Made by a program: the position numbers and the translations under genes | Part shown: piece after piece, positions 44,035 to 53,373 of the stretch | How the letters are laid out: each line of letters opens with the position of its first letter | Numbering within the stretch: position 1 is the stretch's first letter | NCBI GenBank assembly: GCA_017510405.1 | Contig: JAFWNG010000045.1 | Coordinates: forward strand, 124,001-188,000 | DNA from: Solobacterium sp. | Lineage (GTDB): Bacteria > Bacillota_I > Bacilli_A > Erysipelotrichales > Erysipelotrichaceae | Length of the DNA: 64,000 nucleotides | Reading direction: 5' to 3' | The notes under the pieces: model-generated | The model's input: only the letters and a program-made list of their open reading frames with translations | Database searches by the model: none | Told to the model about the DNA's origin: nothing

Positions 44035-45756
44035 TTATCTTCTTGTGTCCCAGCGTCCGCACCAGACAAGCTCATTTGCCTTGCCTTTGAATTCAGACTG
44101 TCCGGTGATCTTTTCTACAGCCGCGCGAATATATTCGCGTGTCGGCGCATAAGCATTGACGAATGTTTTCAGCATCGGCAGGTCGTACAGATGGTTTGTA
44201 TAGTTCAGCGACACGCCGACTGTCGGTACTTCGTGCACATACCACGGCAGTTCACTGGAGTGCGCTGCAGACCATACAAGACGCACGTTGTTTTCTTTCG
44301 CATAACCGGCCATATGAACGAATACGAATACAATATCATATTTCTTTTTGAATTCTTCCACAGACGGCGTAGCCATGATCCGGAAGGCATTTGCCGGAGA
44401 CATCTTTTCCGCTTCCATCTCATAGTAATCGGTATGCGCTTCCACTTCAAAGCCTGCCCGCTCCAGTTCTTCGATCACGATCTGTTTCGCCTTGTCGGTT
44501 CCGTTGAGGTAACTGACCGGTGCTGTTTCTACATAGTAGAGAGCTGCGCGTCTGCGTACCTTTGGATCGACCGGCAGGATGTGCTGGGTATCTTTGACCA
44601 GTGTAACGGACATGTCTGCGGCCTTTTCAGCAGCCTTATGGGCTTCTTCACTGCCGACAGCAGAGAGACCTTCTTTGTCCGGCCATACATATTCATTCAG
44701 ACGGAGTTTGGCTTTGAGTCCGAGAATTCTGTGCAGTGCATCATCCAGACGCTGTTCGGTAATGATTCCCTTCTTATAGCCGTCCATCATATAGTTGAAA
44801 TCCTCTTCCGGATCGTTGAAGAACAGGAACATATCACAGCCGGCTGCGATCGCACCAGGCACCTGTACAGAACGCGGCGCCGAGGAAGCAAGTCCTGCCA
44901 TATGGGACGCGTCTGTTAATACCAGACCGTTGAATCCCAGATGATCACGCAGCAGATCCTGTAAGAGTTCCGGTGACAGTGTTGCCGGCATGATGTCTTC
45001 GTCCTTCATGCCCGGACGCAGTTTCTTTGACCACGCCGGCTGGCAGATATGACCGACCATAACAGATTCGACACCTGCTTCAAAGACAGCGCGGTATACC
45101 TTTCCGAATGTCTTTTCCCACTCTTCTACCGAGAGGTCGTTGCATCCCATGACCAGATGCTGGTCACGCTCTTCCGTACCGTCGCCGGGGAAGTGCTTTG
45201 CGCAGCATGCAATACCGTGTTTGTGCACAGCTTCCATATATGCGATCGAATCCGCGATGACCTCATCCGGATCATTTGTGAACGCGCGGTTATTTACGAT
45301 CGTATTGCGCCAGTTGAGGACCACGTCCGTGATCGGCGCAAATGTCCAGTTGACACCGACTGCCTTTGCTTCCTTCGCAGCCGCATCACCCATCAGCGCA
45401 GCAACTTCCGGTCCGCCCGCACCCATTGCCGGACCCGGAGCGACTAATGTGCCGCCCTTCAGTGACTTGTTTGCACCGGCTTCCAGGTTTGCAGCGATCA
45501 GTGTCGGGATCCTGCTCTTTGTGAAATAATACTTGTTCTGTTCATACTGTTCTTCCAGCGTGCCGCCCTGCCAGCGGATTCCGCCGACGTGGTACTTTTC
45601 CACAAACGGACGATACGCTTCTTCATCATGACGGTAGTTCAGACAGATGAACAGCTGCCCGATCTTTTCTTCCAGCGTCATGGACGCGATCGTGTCTTCG
45701 ACCCACTGGATCTGTTTTTCATCCAGATTAAACGGTTTTTTCGTTAAATCGACCAT
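44035..45756 (-). CDS. GH3 glycosidase, NagZ-like
   Basis: Cytoplasmic GH3 enzyme of 573 aa. KHFPGDG (187-193) followed by DQH (His 200) resembles the loop that supplies the Asp-His pair in beta-N-acetylhexosaminidases of the NagZ type. The nucleophile is probably the Asp in LVLTDASHM. A GH3 C-terminal domain follows. ATG at 45756 has GGAGG; the in-frame ATG at 45768 is rejected. Specificity (hexosaminide or glucoside) is tentative. Confidence 0.9.
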   Translation of the reverse strand: MVDLTKKPFNLDEKQIQWVEDTIASMTLEEKIGQLFICLNYRHDEEAYRPFVEKYHVGGIRWQGGTLEEQYEQNKYYFTKSRIPTLIAANLEAGANKSLKGGTLVAPGPAMGAGGPEVAALMGDAAAKEAKAVGVNWTFAPITDVVLNWRNTIVNNRAFTNDPDEVIADSIAYMEAVHKHGIACCAKHFPGDGTEERDQHLVMGCNDLSVEEWEKTFGKVYRAVFEAGVESVMVGHICQPAWSKKLRPGMKDEDIMPATLSPELLQDLLRDHLGFNGLVLTDASHMAGLASSAPRSVQVPGAIAAGCDMFLFFNDPEEDFNYMMDGYKKGIITEQRLDDALHRILGLKAKLRLNEYVWPDKEGLSAVGSEEAHKAAEKAADMSVTLVKDTQHILPVDPKVRRRAALYYVETAPVSYLNGTDKAKQIVIEELERAGFEVEAHTDYYEMEAEKMSPANAFRIMATPSVEEFKKKYDIVFVFVHMAGYAKENNVRLVWSAAHSSELPWYVHEVPTVGVSLNYTNHLYDLPMLKTFVNAYAPTREYIRAAVEKITGQSEFKGKANELVWCGRWDTRR

Positions 45757-45776
45757 ATATTCCTCCAATTATGTGT

Positions 45777-45815
45777 AAATAAAAGCCACCACGCATATCG
45801 ATGACGTGATGACTT
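45777..45815 (-). terminator. terminator between the RbsC-type permease and GH3
   Basis: An 11-bp stem with two G-U pairs (45815-45805 with 45793-45783), then a T-rich tail on the minus strand. Confidence 0.7.
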
Positions 45816-45822
45816 ATCCTGA

Positions 45823-46836
45823 TTATGCGTTCGCCTGTGCTCGTTTTTCCTGTGCAAGTGCAATGCGTGCTCTCTGGTCTTTATGCAGCTGACCGACATA
45901 GCGGTTTGCCTGGTAAACCAGGAAGCAGATGAAGATGACCATGTTTACAACACTGTTGTTGGCTTCGGACAGTTCCATCATGGACAGACCGTATTTGAAA
46001 ATGCTCAGCGTCAGGGAGGCGACGATGATACCGACCGAACTGTCGGACTTTTCACCAATATAGCTGCCCAGGATCATTGCGAACATGTTCGCTGTAACGA
46101 CACCGTTGCTGGTATTGCCAAGGGAAGAAGCCATCTGTGTTGTGAAGGATACATCCAGAACGCCGGCAATGCAGATCAGCGCACCGGCCAGCGTATAGCA
46201 TTCGACCGCGTGACGGAAGATGTTGATGCCGCTGTTTTTGGCGATATACTGAGAACCCTGTACTGCCTTTGTCTCGTAACCAAGACGTGTATAGTTCATC
46301 AGGATATAGACCAGAACTGCCATCAAAACGACTACAGCGATCTGGAACCAGGCTTCACTCAGAATGCCCATCCCTTCAACACCGAACAGATTCAGACCTT
46401 TACCGCCTGAGACAACATACGGAACAACTTCCCAGATCAGCGCCATACCGACACCAAGAACCATCGGCGGTACACGGAATGTGATGAATGCAAGTCCTGT
46501 CACGAATCCAAAAACGAAACCGAATAGGACAGAGAATGCCAGGAAGCCAACGCCGGATAATCCCAGATGAATTGCCAGCAGACCGCCAAGGATCGTACCG
46601 GCAAGTCTCTGTGCACCAAGGGACAGATCAAATCTTCCCTCTTTTAAGTTGAATGACATTGCATATGCCGTAACAGCAGTGACACCGGTGTTCCGTACGA
46701 TCGTCTTGATGTCCAGCATCGAAGATACCATGGTGATATTCTTCAGTACTTTGCAAAGGAGCGTCATGACGATGAATGTGCATACCGGAAATGCAAGAGT
46801 AAACAGAATATCGTTTAATTTACTTTGTTTTTTCAT
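45823..46836 (-). CDS. sugar ABC permease, RbsC/BPD_transp_2 family (second subunit)
   Basis: Membrane permease of 337 aa with about nine hydrophobic segments. The EGRFDLSLGA stretch corresponds to the E-G-x-D-L-S-x-G pattern of RbsC-type permeases. Lys/Arg-rich C-terminus. It pairs with the 48259-49236 permease as a heterodimer around the RbsA-type ATPase. Confidence 0.9.
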   Translation of the reverse strand: MKKQSKLNDILFTLAFPVCTFIVMTLLCKVLKNITMVSSMLDIKTIVRNTGVTAVTAYAMSFNLKEGRFDLSLGAQRLAGTILGGLLAIHLGLSGVGFLAFSVLFGFVFGFVTGLAFITFRVPPMVLGVGMALIWEVVPYVVSGGKGLNLFGVEGMGILSEAWFQIAVVVLMAVLVYILMNYTRLGYETKAVQGSQYIAKNSGINIFRHAVECYTLAGALICIAGVLDVSFTTQMASSLGNTSNGVVTANMFAMILGSYIGEKSDSSVGIIVASLTLSIFKYGLSMMELSEANNSVVNMVIFICFLVYQANRYVGQLHKDQRARIALAQEKRAQANA

Positions 46837-46860
46837 GTTTCATTCCTCGATTCCTGTGTT

Positions 46861-46886
46861 CTGCGGGCGGAAGATCCCGCCCGCAG
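46861..46886 (-). other. hairpin 3' of the binding-protein gene
   Basis: A perfect 10-bp GC-rich stem with a 6-nt loop and no U-tract. The placement between binding-protein and permease genes fits an mRNA-stabilising element that raises binding-protein dosage. Confidence 0.65.
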
Positions 46887-46920
46887 ATCATTCATTGCGT
46901 AATATCAGAAGCGGTAAGGA

Positions 46921-48189
46921 TTACAGACCTTTCTTTGCCAGAAGTGCATCCAGATCGGATACTTCAATCAGTTTGTTTTCAATATCCTTCCATGTAACAT
47001 TCGGGTTCTCTGTAACTGTGAGAGCCTTGAGTTCTTCTGCCGAAATGATATAGAGATCATCCGATGTGTTCAGTTTTTCCATCTTTGCATATGTTTCAGC
47101 ACTGTCACATGCCCAGGAACGGACACCGAGGAATACCGCTTTGCCATTGTCTTTCATTGCGTCTGCAGCACCGTTGAGTGCGTTGTACATCATGACGGAC
47201 TTCAGACCGAGTGCGAGGCCGATATCGTTCAGAACAACTGCGTTGAGGACTGTGTCACCGGTGGAGTCTTTTGTTTCGAAACCGGTCTTTGTCTGCTTTT
47301 CGATCTGGCCTGTGCCAACAACTTTGATGTCTCTGCCAGTGCTCTTTTCAACGTCACCGAGCATGTTTGTGAATGCGGAGAAGGAGAAGACTGCTGCGAG
47401 GATGTCATAGCTGCCGTTCTGGAAGACCGGCAGAGCTGCTGTAGCAGCGTCGCCCGGGTTTCTGCCAGGTGCGAGATAGATATGGACATCCGGGTTTCCG
47501 GTAGCGACTTCGCCCGGATCCTGTGTATTGACCATTTCTTCGATCGTCTTTTCATACTTCAGGTTGTAAGCTTCCTGGAATGCTTCGAGGATACCTGCTG
47601 CAGAATAGTAATGGGAAGCAGCACCCTGTCCCTTGTTTCCGCCGACTGCTACACCGGAGAATACATAGGCACTGTGCGGCTGACCGTCGCTTAACAGATT
47701 TTTGAATGCTGTTTTATAAGCGGTACCGACAGCTTCCGGAGAAGCACCCAGGTGACCGAGGTTGTGCGAAAGTGTGCTGACTTCTTCAACATAAGCGGAG
47801 TTCTCTGTGATGAACCAGAGGCCGAGGTCTTCTGCCTTGTGAGCGCCCTGAGAGATCGCATCGTTCTGTGTGACCATGTTGATAACACCGACGCAGCCGG
47901 CTGCGTATGCCTGATCCATGAAGTTGATCAGACCGTTGGCATCTGCAAGTTTTTCCGAATAAATGAATTCCATGTTCAGAGTCGGTCCAACGACCTCGTC
48001 CATATACTTGTGTGCGATCTCCCAGCTTTCGCCTTCGTGGATGTTCGCAACTGCGATCTTGTACTTTTCCGTTGGTTTGCCGCTGTCGCCGCTGCCGCCC
48101 TGCGCGCTTCCGTTATTGCCGGAACCGGAGCAGGCAGTCAGACCAAATGCTAAGGATGCAGAGAGCATGATTTTTGCCAGTTTTTTCAT
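46921..48189 (-). CDS. RbsB-like solute-binding lipoprotein
   Basis: Type I periplasmic-binding-fold lipoprotein of 422 aa. The signal peptide ends in LTAC (Cys about 20) followed by a Ser/Gly/Asn-rich linker. The mature part begins KIAVANIHEGESWEIA. AAGGAGAAAAAA precedes the ATG. It serves the two flanking permeases; ligand unknown, but the adjacent glycosidases suggest a small glycoside. Confidence 0.88.
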   Translation of the reverse strand: MKKLAKIMLSASLAFGLTACSGSGNNGSAQGGSGDSGKPTEKYKIAVANIHEGESWEIAHKYMDEVVGPTLNMEFIYSEKLADANGLINFMDQAYAAGCVGVINMVTQNDAISQGAHKAEDLGLWFITENSAYVEEVSTLSHNLGHLGASPEAVGTAYKTAFKNLLSDGQPHSAYVFSGVAVGGNKGQGAASHYYSAAGILEAFQEAYNLKYEKTIEEMVNTQDPGEVATGNPDVHIYLAPGRNPGDAATAALPVFQNGSYDILAAVFSFSAFTNMLGDVEKSTGRDIKVVGTGQIEKQTKTGFETKDSTGDTVLNAVVLNDIGLALGLKSVMMYNALNGAADAMKDNGKAVFLGVRSWACDSAETYAKMEKLNTSDDLYIISAEELKALTVTENPNVTWKDIENKLIEVSDLDALLAKKGL

Positions 48190-48258
48190 TTTTTTCTCCT
48201 TTTTTCTGGTTATTTTCTGTTTTTACTATTGCGAGCGCTGTGCGCTTTACAGCCGTTA

Positions 48259-49236
48259 TCAGCCTTCCGGTGCCGGAAGTCCCTTAGGCCTTGTCTGACC
48301 CACTGTTACAAGGATCAGGAATACGATGCCGCGGATCGCCTGAATGATCGTTGCGTCCACGCCGATCATCAGAAGTCCCTGGTTCAGGATAATAACTGTG
48401 AGGGCACCGATGACACCGGAGTATACGTAGGAGCGGCTTCCGCCGAAGATCGACATACCGCCCAGGACCAGCGCAAGCATGCAGTCCATGTTCAATGACG
48501 GGAGTGTGCTGGTTCCGATGGAACCGCCGCGGACGATGGCAAGAAGCGCACCGATTCCGCAGCCGACGCCGGCGATAATGAATGCTTCCAGCAGATATTT
48601 GCTCTTGGAAATACCTGTCTGTTCGGCACATGTATTGTTTGTACCGATGAAGCGCAGGGAACGTCCGATCTTTGTGTGATGGAACAGGATATAACAGACA
48701 ACGAAGTAGATGCCGAATGCGATATACATGAATCCGTTCCGGTTCAGTGTCTGGATCAGTTCATACGGGAAGGAAACGGTGGATCCTCCCAAGATCGACC
48801 ACTGAATGGAAGACATCAGTACCATCATGACGATCGTAACGTACATAACACGTACACCCAGTACTGTGGACAGCAGTGCCGATCCTGCCATCAGGGCAAC
48901 ACCGAGTGCCACAGCGACCAGTACCATCAGAAGGAAGCTGTTTGTTGCGTTGTAGACAAGTCCTGCAATCGTGGCTGTCAGGACGGTTGTCGCTCCCATT
49001 GCCAGGTTGACATTGCCGGAAGCGAAGATGAATGCAGCACCGGTCGATACCGTTGCAACGACCAGAGCCTGTTCAATAATGATCTTCAGACTGGTCGGCG
49101 TTGTGATCCTGCCGCCGGTCAGTATCGCAAACAGTACCAGCAGGCCAGCCATCAGAATGACCGGCATCAGCTGTGAGAACAGTCTGCTTTCCAGTACTTT
49201 GCGCAGGGAGTTCTGCTTCTTTGTGTTTTCACTCAT
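48259..49236 (-). CDS. sugar ABC permease, RbsC/BPD_transp_2 family (first subunit)
   Basis: Membrane permease of 325 aa with about nine hydrophobic segments. SGNVNLAMGATTVL matches the family's G-x-x-D/N-L-S-x-G region, and FIGTNNTCAEQTGI corresponds to the cytoplasmic coupling loop. GGGAGG precedes the ATG. Second gene of the RbsABC-type operon. Confidence 0.9.
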   Translation of the reverse strand: MSENTKKQNSLRKVLESRLFSQLMPVILMAGLLVLFAILTGGRITTPTSLKIIIEQALVVATVSTGAAFIFASGNVNLAMGATTVLTATIAGLVYNATNSFLLMVLVAVALGVALMAGSALLSTVLGVRVMYVTIVMMVLMSSIQWSILGGSTVSFPYELIQTLNRNGFMYIAFGIYFVVCYILFHHTKIGRSLRFIGTNNTCAEQTGISKSKYLLEAFIIAGVGCGIGALLAIVRGGSIGTSTLPSLNMDCMLALVLGGMSIFGGSRSYVYSGVIGALTVIILNQGLLMIGVDATIIQAIRGIVFLILVTVGQTRPKGLPAPEG

Positions 49237-49251
49237 TGTTGTTGTCCTCCC

Positions 49252-50751
49252 TTAAATCATGTAATCGATCAGAGAGTTCTCTGTCGGGTTTTCCTTGCGC
49301 ATGACTTCCCGTGTAACTTCGCCGTCTTTCATGATCAGGATCCTATCGCACATACCGATCAGTTCCTGCAGTTCTTCCGAGATCAGCAGGATCGCTTTTC
49401 CGGACTTCTTCATTTCGGTAAACAGTTTGTACATGGAAGCCTTGACGCCTACATCGATACCGCGCGTCGGGCAGTCAAGGATCAGGATCTGTGCATCGGA
49501 AGCGACCCACTTGCCGAATACGACCTTCTGTTTGTTTCCGCCGGAAAGTGTATTGACGTTATAGTGTTTGCCTGCGCATTTGATCTGAAGTTCTTCGATC
49601 TGCTTATCGACATATGCGTTTTCCTTCTTTCCGGAGATCAGGTTCGCGAATGCGATATTTGCCTTGTATCCGGTAGAAGCGATGTTTTCAAAGATCGTTG
49701 CGGAAAGACCAAGCGACTCTGTATCACGGTTCTTCGAAACATATGCCATGCGATTATCAATGGCAGTACGCGGACTTGTGATCTTTGCGCCGTTCGCTGT
49801 CACTTCTCCGTCCAGTACCTTTTCGATCCCGAAGACTGCTCTTCCGACTGTATGCATACCGCATTCGGACAGACCGCCGATTCCGAGGATCTCACCTTTA
49901 TGAAGCTCAAAGTTCAGGTTCAGCAGATCATGCAGTGTTGTCACGTTCTCTGCTTTCAGAACGACTTCGTCGCTGTAGCCTTCGTAATCCGAACGATAGT
50001 AGTCGCCTTTCAGTTCACGTCCGACCATCATCTTTCGGATGATATTCGGCTCATAGTCTTTCTGGTCGAGTGTTCCGATGATGACGCCGTCACGCAGGAC
50101 TGTCAGCTTATCGCATTCTGTCATCATTTCGTCCAGGTCATGGGAGATGAACAGAACTGTCTTGTTCTCTTCCCGCTGTTTCCGCATGACTTTGTACAGG
50201 AACATACGTCCTTCCAGAGAAAGTGCTGTGGATGTTTCGTCCACGATGAGAAGCTGCGGCTTCCAGTACATGCACTTGGCGATCTCTACGATCTTGCGCA
50301 TCTGCATGTCCAGTTTTCCGGTACGGTCAGAAGCACGGAACTCTTTGATTTCCAGTTCATCCAGAAGCTTCTGAGCTGCCGCAGTGAGTCCGGCGCGGTC
50401 AATGAAGATACCTTTTTTAAACATATCTTCATGGCCGAGGAAGATGTTCTCTGCTACGGTGATGTTCGGGATCGTACCGGCTTCCTGTACGATCATTCCG
50501 ATGCCGTGTTCCTGTGCTTCCAGCATGGACGCCGGCGCCCATGGCTTTCCTTCATAGACCATGTCGCCTTTTGTCGCTGTCTGCATACCTGCAATGATCG
50601 ATGAAACGGTTGATTTACCGCTTCCGTTTTCACCGATCAATCCGTAGACATGTCCGCGTTCCAATGTGAAGGACACGTCATTCAGGGCCACGGTTACACC
50701 GAAGTTTTTAAACATGTTCCGCACTTCAAGCATTACTTCTTGATTTGCCAT
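49252..50751 (-). CDS. sugar ABC ATPase with two nucleotide-binding domains (RbsA/MglA type)
   Basis: Tandem ATPase of 499 aa. The first domain has GENGSGKST and VDETSTALSLEGR; the second lacks a perfect Walker A but has LSGGNKQKVVFGKW and LDCPTRGIDVG, as usual for RbsA/MglA. AAAGGGG precedes the ATG. It is first in the operon and divergent from the AraC gene, sharing a control region with ATTGCAA repeats. Confidence 0.95.
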   Translation of the reverse strand: MANQEVMLEVRNMFKNFGVTVALNDVSFTLERGHVYGLIGENGSGKSTVSSIIAGMQTATKGDMVYEGKPWAPASMLEAQEHGIGMIVQEAGTIPNITVAENIFLGHEDMFKKGIFIDRAGLTAAAQKLLDELEIKEFRASDRTGKLDMQMRKIVEIAKCMYWKPQLLIVDETSTALSLEGRMFLYKVMRKQREENKTVLFISHDLDEMMTECDKLTVLRDGVIIGTLDQKDYEPNIIRKMMVGRELKGDYYRSDYEGYSDEVVLKAENVTTLHDLLNLNFELHKGEILGIGGLSECGMHTVGRAVFGIEKVLDGEVTANGAKITSPRTAIDNRMAYVSKNRDTESLGLSATIFENIASTGYKANIAFANLISGKKENAYVDKQIEELQIKCAGKHYNVNTLSGGNKQKVVFGKWVASDAQILILDCPTRGIDVGVKASMYKLFTEMKKSGKAILLISEELQELIGMCDRILIMKDGEVTREVMRKENPTENSLIDYMI

Positions 50752-50806
50752 CTATGTTTTCCCCTTTCAGCAACCGCTATGTATGCGTTTTCTTCTTTAC
50801 ATCTCC

Positions 50807-50812
50807 ATCATA
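50807..50812 (-). promoter_or_regulatory. predicted -10 (TATGAT) of the RbsABC-type operon
   Basis: On the minus strand TATGAT lies so that the nearer ATTGCAA repeat (50835-50841) covers the expected -35 position. This is the geometry of an AraC-type activated promoter. Confidence 0.45.
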
Positions 50813-50834
50813 GTGGTTTGTAAATTAAGAGTAC

Positions 50835-50863
50835 ATTGCAATTAATTTGTTTAATAATTGCAA
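50835..50863. promoter_or_regulatory. direct repeat ATTGCAA-N15-ATTGCAA (RbsABC-type operon)
   Basis: Two identical heptamers, 50835-50841 and 50857-50863, start 22 nt apart, two helical turns. The same element occurs at 55418-55446. Predicted binding site of the adjacent AraC regulator. Confidence 0.6.
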
Positions 50864-50945
50864 ATTATTCCAAGTGATTGAAACTTCTTTATTCGACTAA
50901 ATAAACATAATTTGATTTTTGTCTGTTTTCTGACAAAATAAAAAT

Positions 50946-51740
50946 ATGGAATTTGATGTCAGAGATGAACGCTTTACTTTTAAACATGAAATAACGAGCC
51001 AGCCGGAACTGACCTCGAACCGTTTTCCGGATCATTATCATTCCGTGTATGAACTCCTGTACTGTATACGGGGAGACGCTGATTTTATGATCCAGCATAC
51101 GCGGTATACACTGCGTCCTCACAGTCTTCTGGTCGTCAAACCGGGACAGCATCATCAGATCGTCCTGAAGAGCAGTGAGACCTATGACCGCATCGTGATC
51201 CGCTTTGATGAAAACAACATGCACGGAAAACTGCGCCGGCAGCTCAGAAATCTGGATTCTGTCTATCTGATCAAAGATACAAAACTGTCGGAAGAACTGC
51301 TGCGGATGGATGAGATGTATCAGAATATTCACAGAGATCTGATCTATAACGCATTTATCGGGGAACTCTATGTTATTCTTGCCCGTCTGCTCTCTTCCCG
51401 TGAGCTGATCCAGGAAGCGGATGAGGTCAATGAAGATTTCCGCATGATCATCGATTTCATTGACGGTCATCTGACCGAGATCACAACGATCGAAGACCTC
51501 TGCAGATCCCTGCATATGTCCCGTTCCACGATCCAGAAGATCTTTTCCGATCAGCTTCATACCCCGATCATGTCCTATATCCGTGTCCAGAAGATCATGC
51601 TGGCACATACGATGCTGCACGACGGGATCAACGCAAACGATACGGCTGTACGGTGCGGATTCCGTGATTACTCTTCTTTCTACCGGGCATATATGAAGAT
51701 CTACAAACACGCTCCGGTCAACGATTACCGGAAAATTTAA
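50946..51740 (+). CDS. AraC-family regulator of the RbsABC-type and uxuA operons (predicted)
   Basis: Regulator of 264 aa: cupin sensing domain (FPDHYHSVYELLYCIRGDAD, then LLVVKPGQHHQ) and two C-terminal helix-turn-helix motifs (TIEDLCRSLHMSRSTIQKIF; CGFRDYSSFYRAYMKIYK). It is divergent from the RbsA-type gene. No SD-like sequence precedes the ATG, which is unusual here. The shared repeat in two promoters suggests control of both operons. Confidence 0.88.
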   Translation: MEFDVRDERFTFKHEITSQPELTSNRFPDHYHSVYELLYCIRGDADFMIQHTRYTLRPHSLLVVKPGQHHQIVLKSSETYDRIVIRFDENNMHGKLRRQLRNLDSVYLIKDTKLSEELLRMDEMYQNIHRDLIYNAFIGELYVILARLLSSRELIQEADEVNEDFRMIIDFIDGHLTEITTIEDLCRSLHMSRSTIQKIFSDQLHTPIMSYIRVQKIMLAHTMLHDGINANDTAVRCGFRDYSSFYRAYMKIYKHAPVNDYRKI

Positions 51741-51764
51741 AAAAGATGCGCAATGCATCTTTTT
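51740..51764. terminator. bidirectional terminator, AraC gene / sulfatase gene
   Basis: A perfect 10-bp stem AAAAAGATGC / GCATCTTTTT with a 5-nt loop, between convergent stops. Confidence 0.9.
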
Positions 51765-51766
51765 GC

Positions 51767-53368
51767 TTAGCTGAACCGCTGTCTGCATTCCTGCATCAAA
51801 GCGAAGAGATTTGCCCCTTCCGCGATCTTCTGCCGGTATTCTTTTTCGTATTCCGCAGGTACCAGCGGTTTTAGTTTTGCCCACATCATTTCCTTCGAGA
51901 AACGATTATCATAGCGGAAAGGCACAATGTCACAGGTCTGCATCAGCCAGAGCAATTGCTTCTGTTTCAGTTCTCTGACAATGGCGCTGTCTGCCATATC
52001 GGCATAGAGGTTGTGACATTCACACGGATCATTCACAAGATCATACAGTTCGTCTTTTCCGTTTACCCGGCTGACCAGTTTCCATGTATCTGTCCGCAGC
52101 ATGAAGCCTTTCGCGTGCGCATCGGGATCTGTCTGGGCATTGTGACGCGGCCAGTAAGGATGGAACGGGTTCGTACCGTTCGGTCCGCCGGCGTGGAATT
52201 CATCACAATGGATCTCTTCCGGATTTCTTCCGCCTTCGCATGTCACAAAGTCACGTACCGGCACACTGCGGTCTGCCAGCACATTCTTCAGCGAAATGCC
52301 ATAGTGCGTATGGGCAGGCTGTACGCCGGCCATATCCATAGCTGTCGCATAGAAGTCTACCAGTTCGATCAGGCTGTCTGATATGCCCGGATCCAGTGCA
52401 TATCCTTTGGGAGGCTTGATCAGCAGCGGTACATTGCAAAGGCAGTCTTCGAAGCTGTTCTGTGCCTTTTCCGGCAGTCCGTAATCCCCGGTAAAATCCC
52501 CGTGATCAGAGAAGAAGAAGATTGCAGAATTGTCATACTCCCCTGCTTCTTTGAGGGCATCACACATTTTTTCAAACTGTTGATCAACTTTCATTACCAT
52601 GCCAAGGTAGCACGCGCGTAATTCCTGCCAGTCTTCTTCTGTATACGTGTCCAGTCCGATCCGGCTGCGGATCGCCTGTTCAATGTCTGCTTTATCTGTG
52701 CAGTCCTTTGGATGGATACGTGCTTTGAGCTTTGCGCGGTCAACGGCAGAATAGTATGGTTCTTCGATCTGGTAAGGCGGATGGGGAGCGAACAAGCCCA
52801 AAAACAGACAAAGCGGCCTGTCTTTCGGCTTGTTTTTGATGCGGCTGATCGCCGCGTCAAGATCTTCATCGTCGCCGCTGTATGTTCTTCCGTCAGCGTC
52901 TGGTTCCAGCCGTCCGCCAAAGAAGGAATAGTAGTTTTTATCACCGGGATCTCCGCGTTCTGTTTCCGGACGGACAGCGGAAGTATGCGCACCGCCGTGA
53001 TAGATCTCGGACGCATGCCGTTCAACCAGGCCGTCGTATTCACCTGCGACAAGGTCATTTCTTGCGTTCATCCAGACGTAGTAGCCGGCATTTTTCAACT
53101 CTTCAAAAATACTGGTCTCATGCGGCTGCAGCAGATGTGCCATGGTACGATGACCGTTCACATGCGGATACAGCCCGGTCGTAAAGCTGCAGCGGCTGGG
53201 AACACATACCGGATTCTGGCAGAATGCGCGCCGAAAAGAAACAGCTTCACGTGAAGCGAAGCTGTCTAGAAACGGCGTAACAGACGCCGGGTTTCCCAGA
53301 TGCGCAAGGGAGTCTCTGCGCATCTGGTCCGGATTGAAGATGATGATATTCGGTCTGTTATCTGCCAT
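51767..53368 (-). CDS. sulfatase, Cys-type (S1 family)
   Basis: Arylsulfatase-fold enzyme of 533 aa removing sulfate esters. The formylglycine motif CVPSR is at 55-59, followed by CSFTTG. Metal ligands are expected at D14 (NPDQ) and in FSDHGDFTGDYGL. Cys-type enzymes need a maturase (FGE or anSME); none is in this window. No signal peptide, so it acts on an imported compound. It starts 5 nt after the SDR stop, last in the uxuA operon. Confidence 0.93.
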   Translation of the reverse strand: MADNRPNIIIFNPDQMRRDSLAHLGNPASVTPFLDSFASREAVSFRRAFCQNPVCVPSRCSFTTGLYPHVNGHRTMAHLLQPHETSIFEELKNAGYYVWMNARNDLVAGEYDGLVERHASEIYHGGAHTSAVRPETERGDPGDKNYYSFFGGRLEPDADGRTYSGDDEDLDAAISRIKNKPKDRPLCLFLGLFAPHPPYQIEEPYYSAVDRAKLKARIHPKDCTDKADIEQAIRSRIGLDTYTEEDWQELRACYLGMVMKVDQQFEKMCDALKEAGEYDNSAIFFFSDHGDFTGDYGLPEKAQNSFEDCLCNVPLLIKPPKGYALDPGISDSLIELVDFYATAMDMAGVQPAHTHYGISLKNVLADRSVPVRDFVTCEGGRNPEEIHCDEFHAGGPNGTNPFHPYWPRHNAQTDPDAHAKGFMLRTDTWKLVSRVNGKDELYDLVNDPCECHNLYADMADSAIVRELKQKQLLWLMQTCDIVPFRYDNRFSKEMMWAKLKPLVPAEYEKEYRQKIAEGANLFALMQECRQRFS

Positions 53369-53373
53369 ATGGA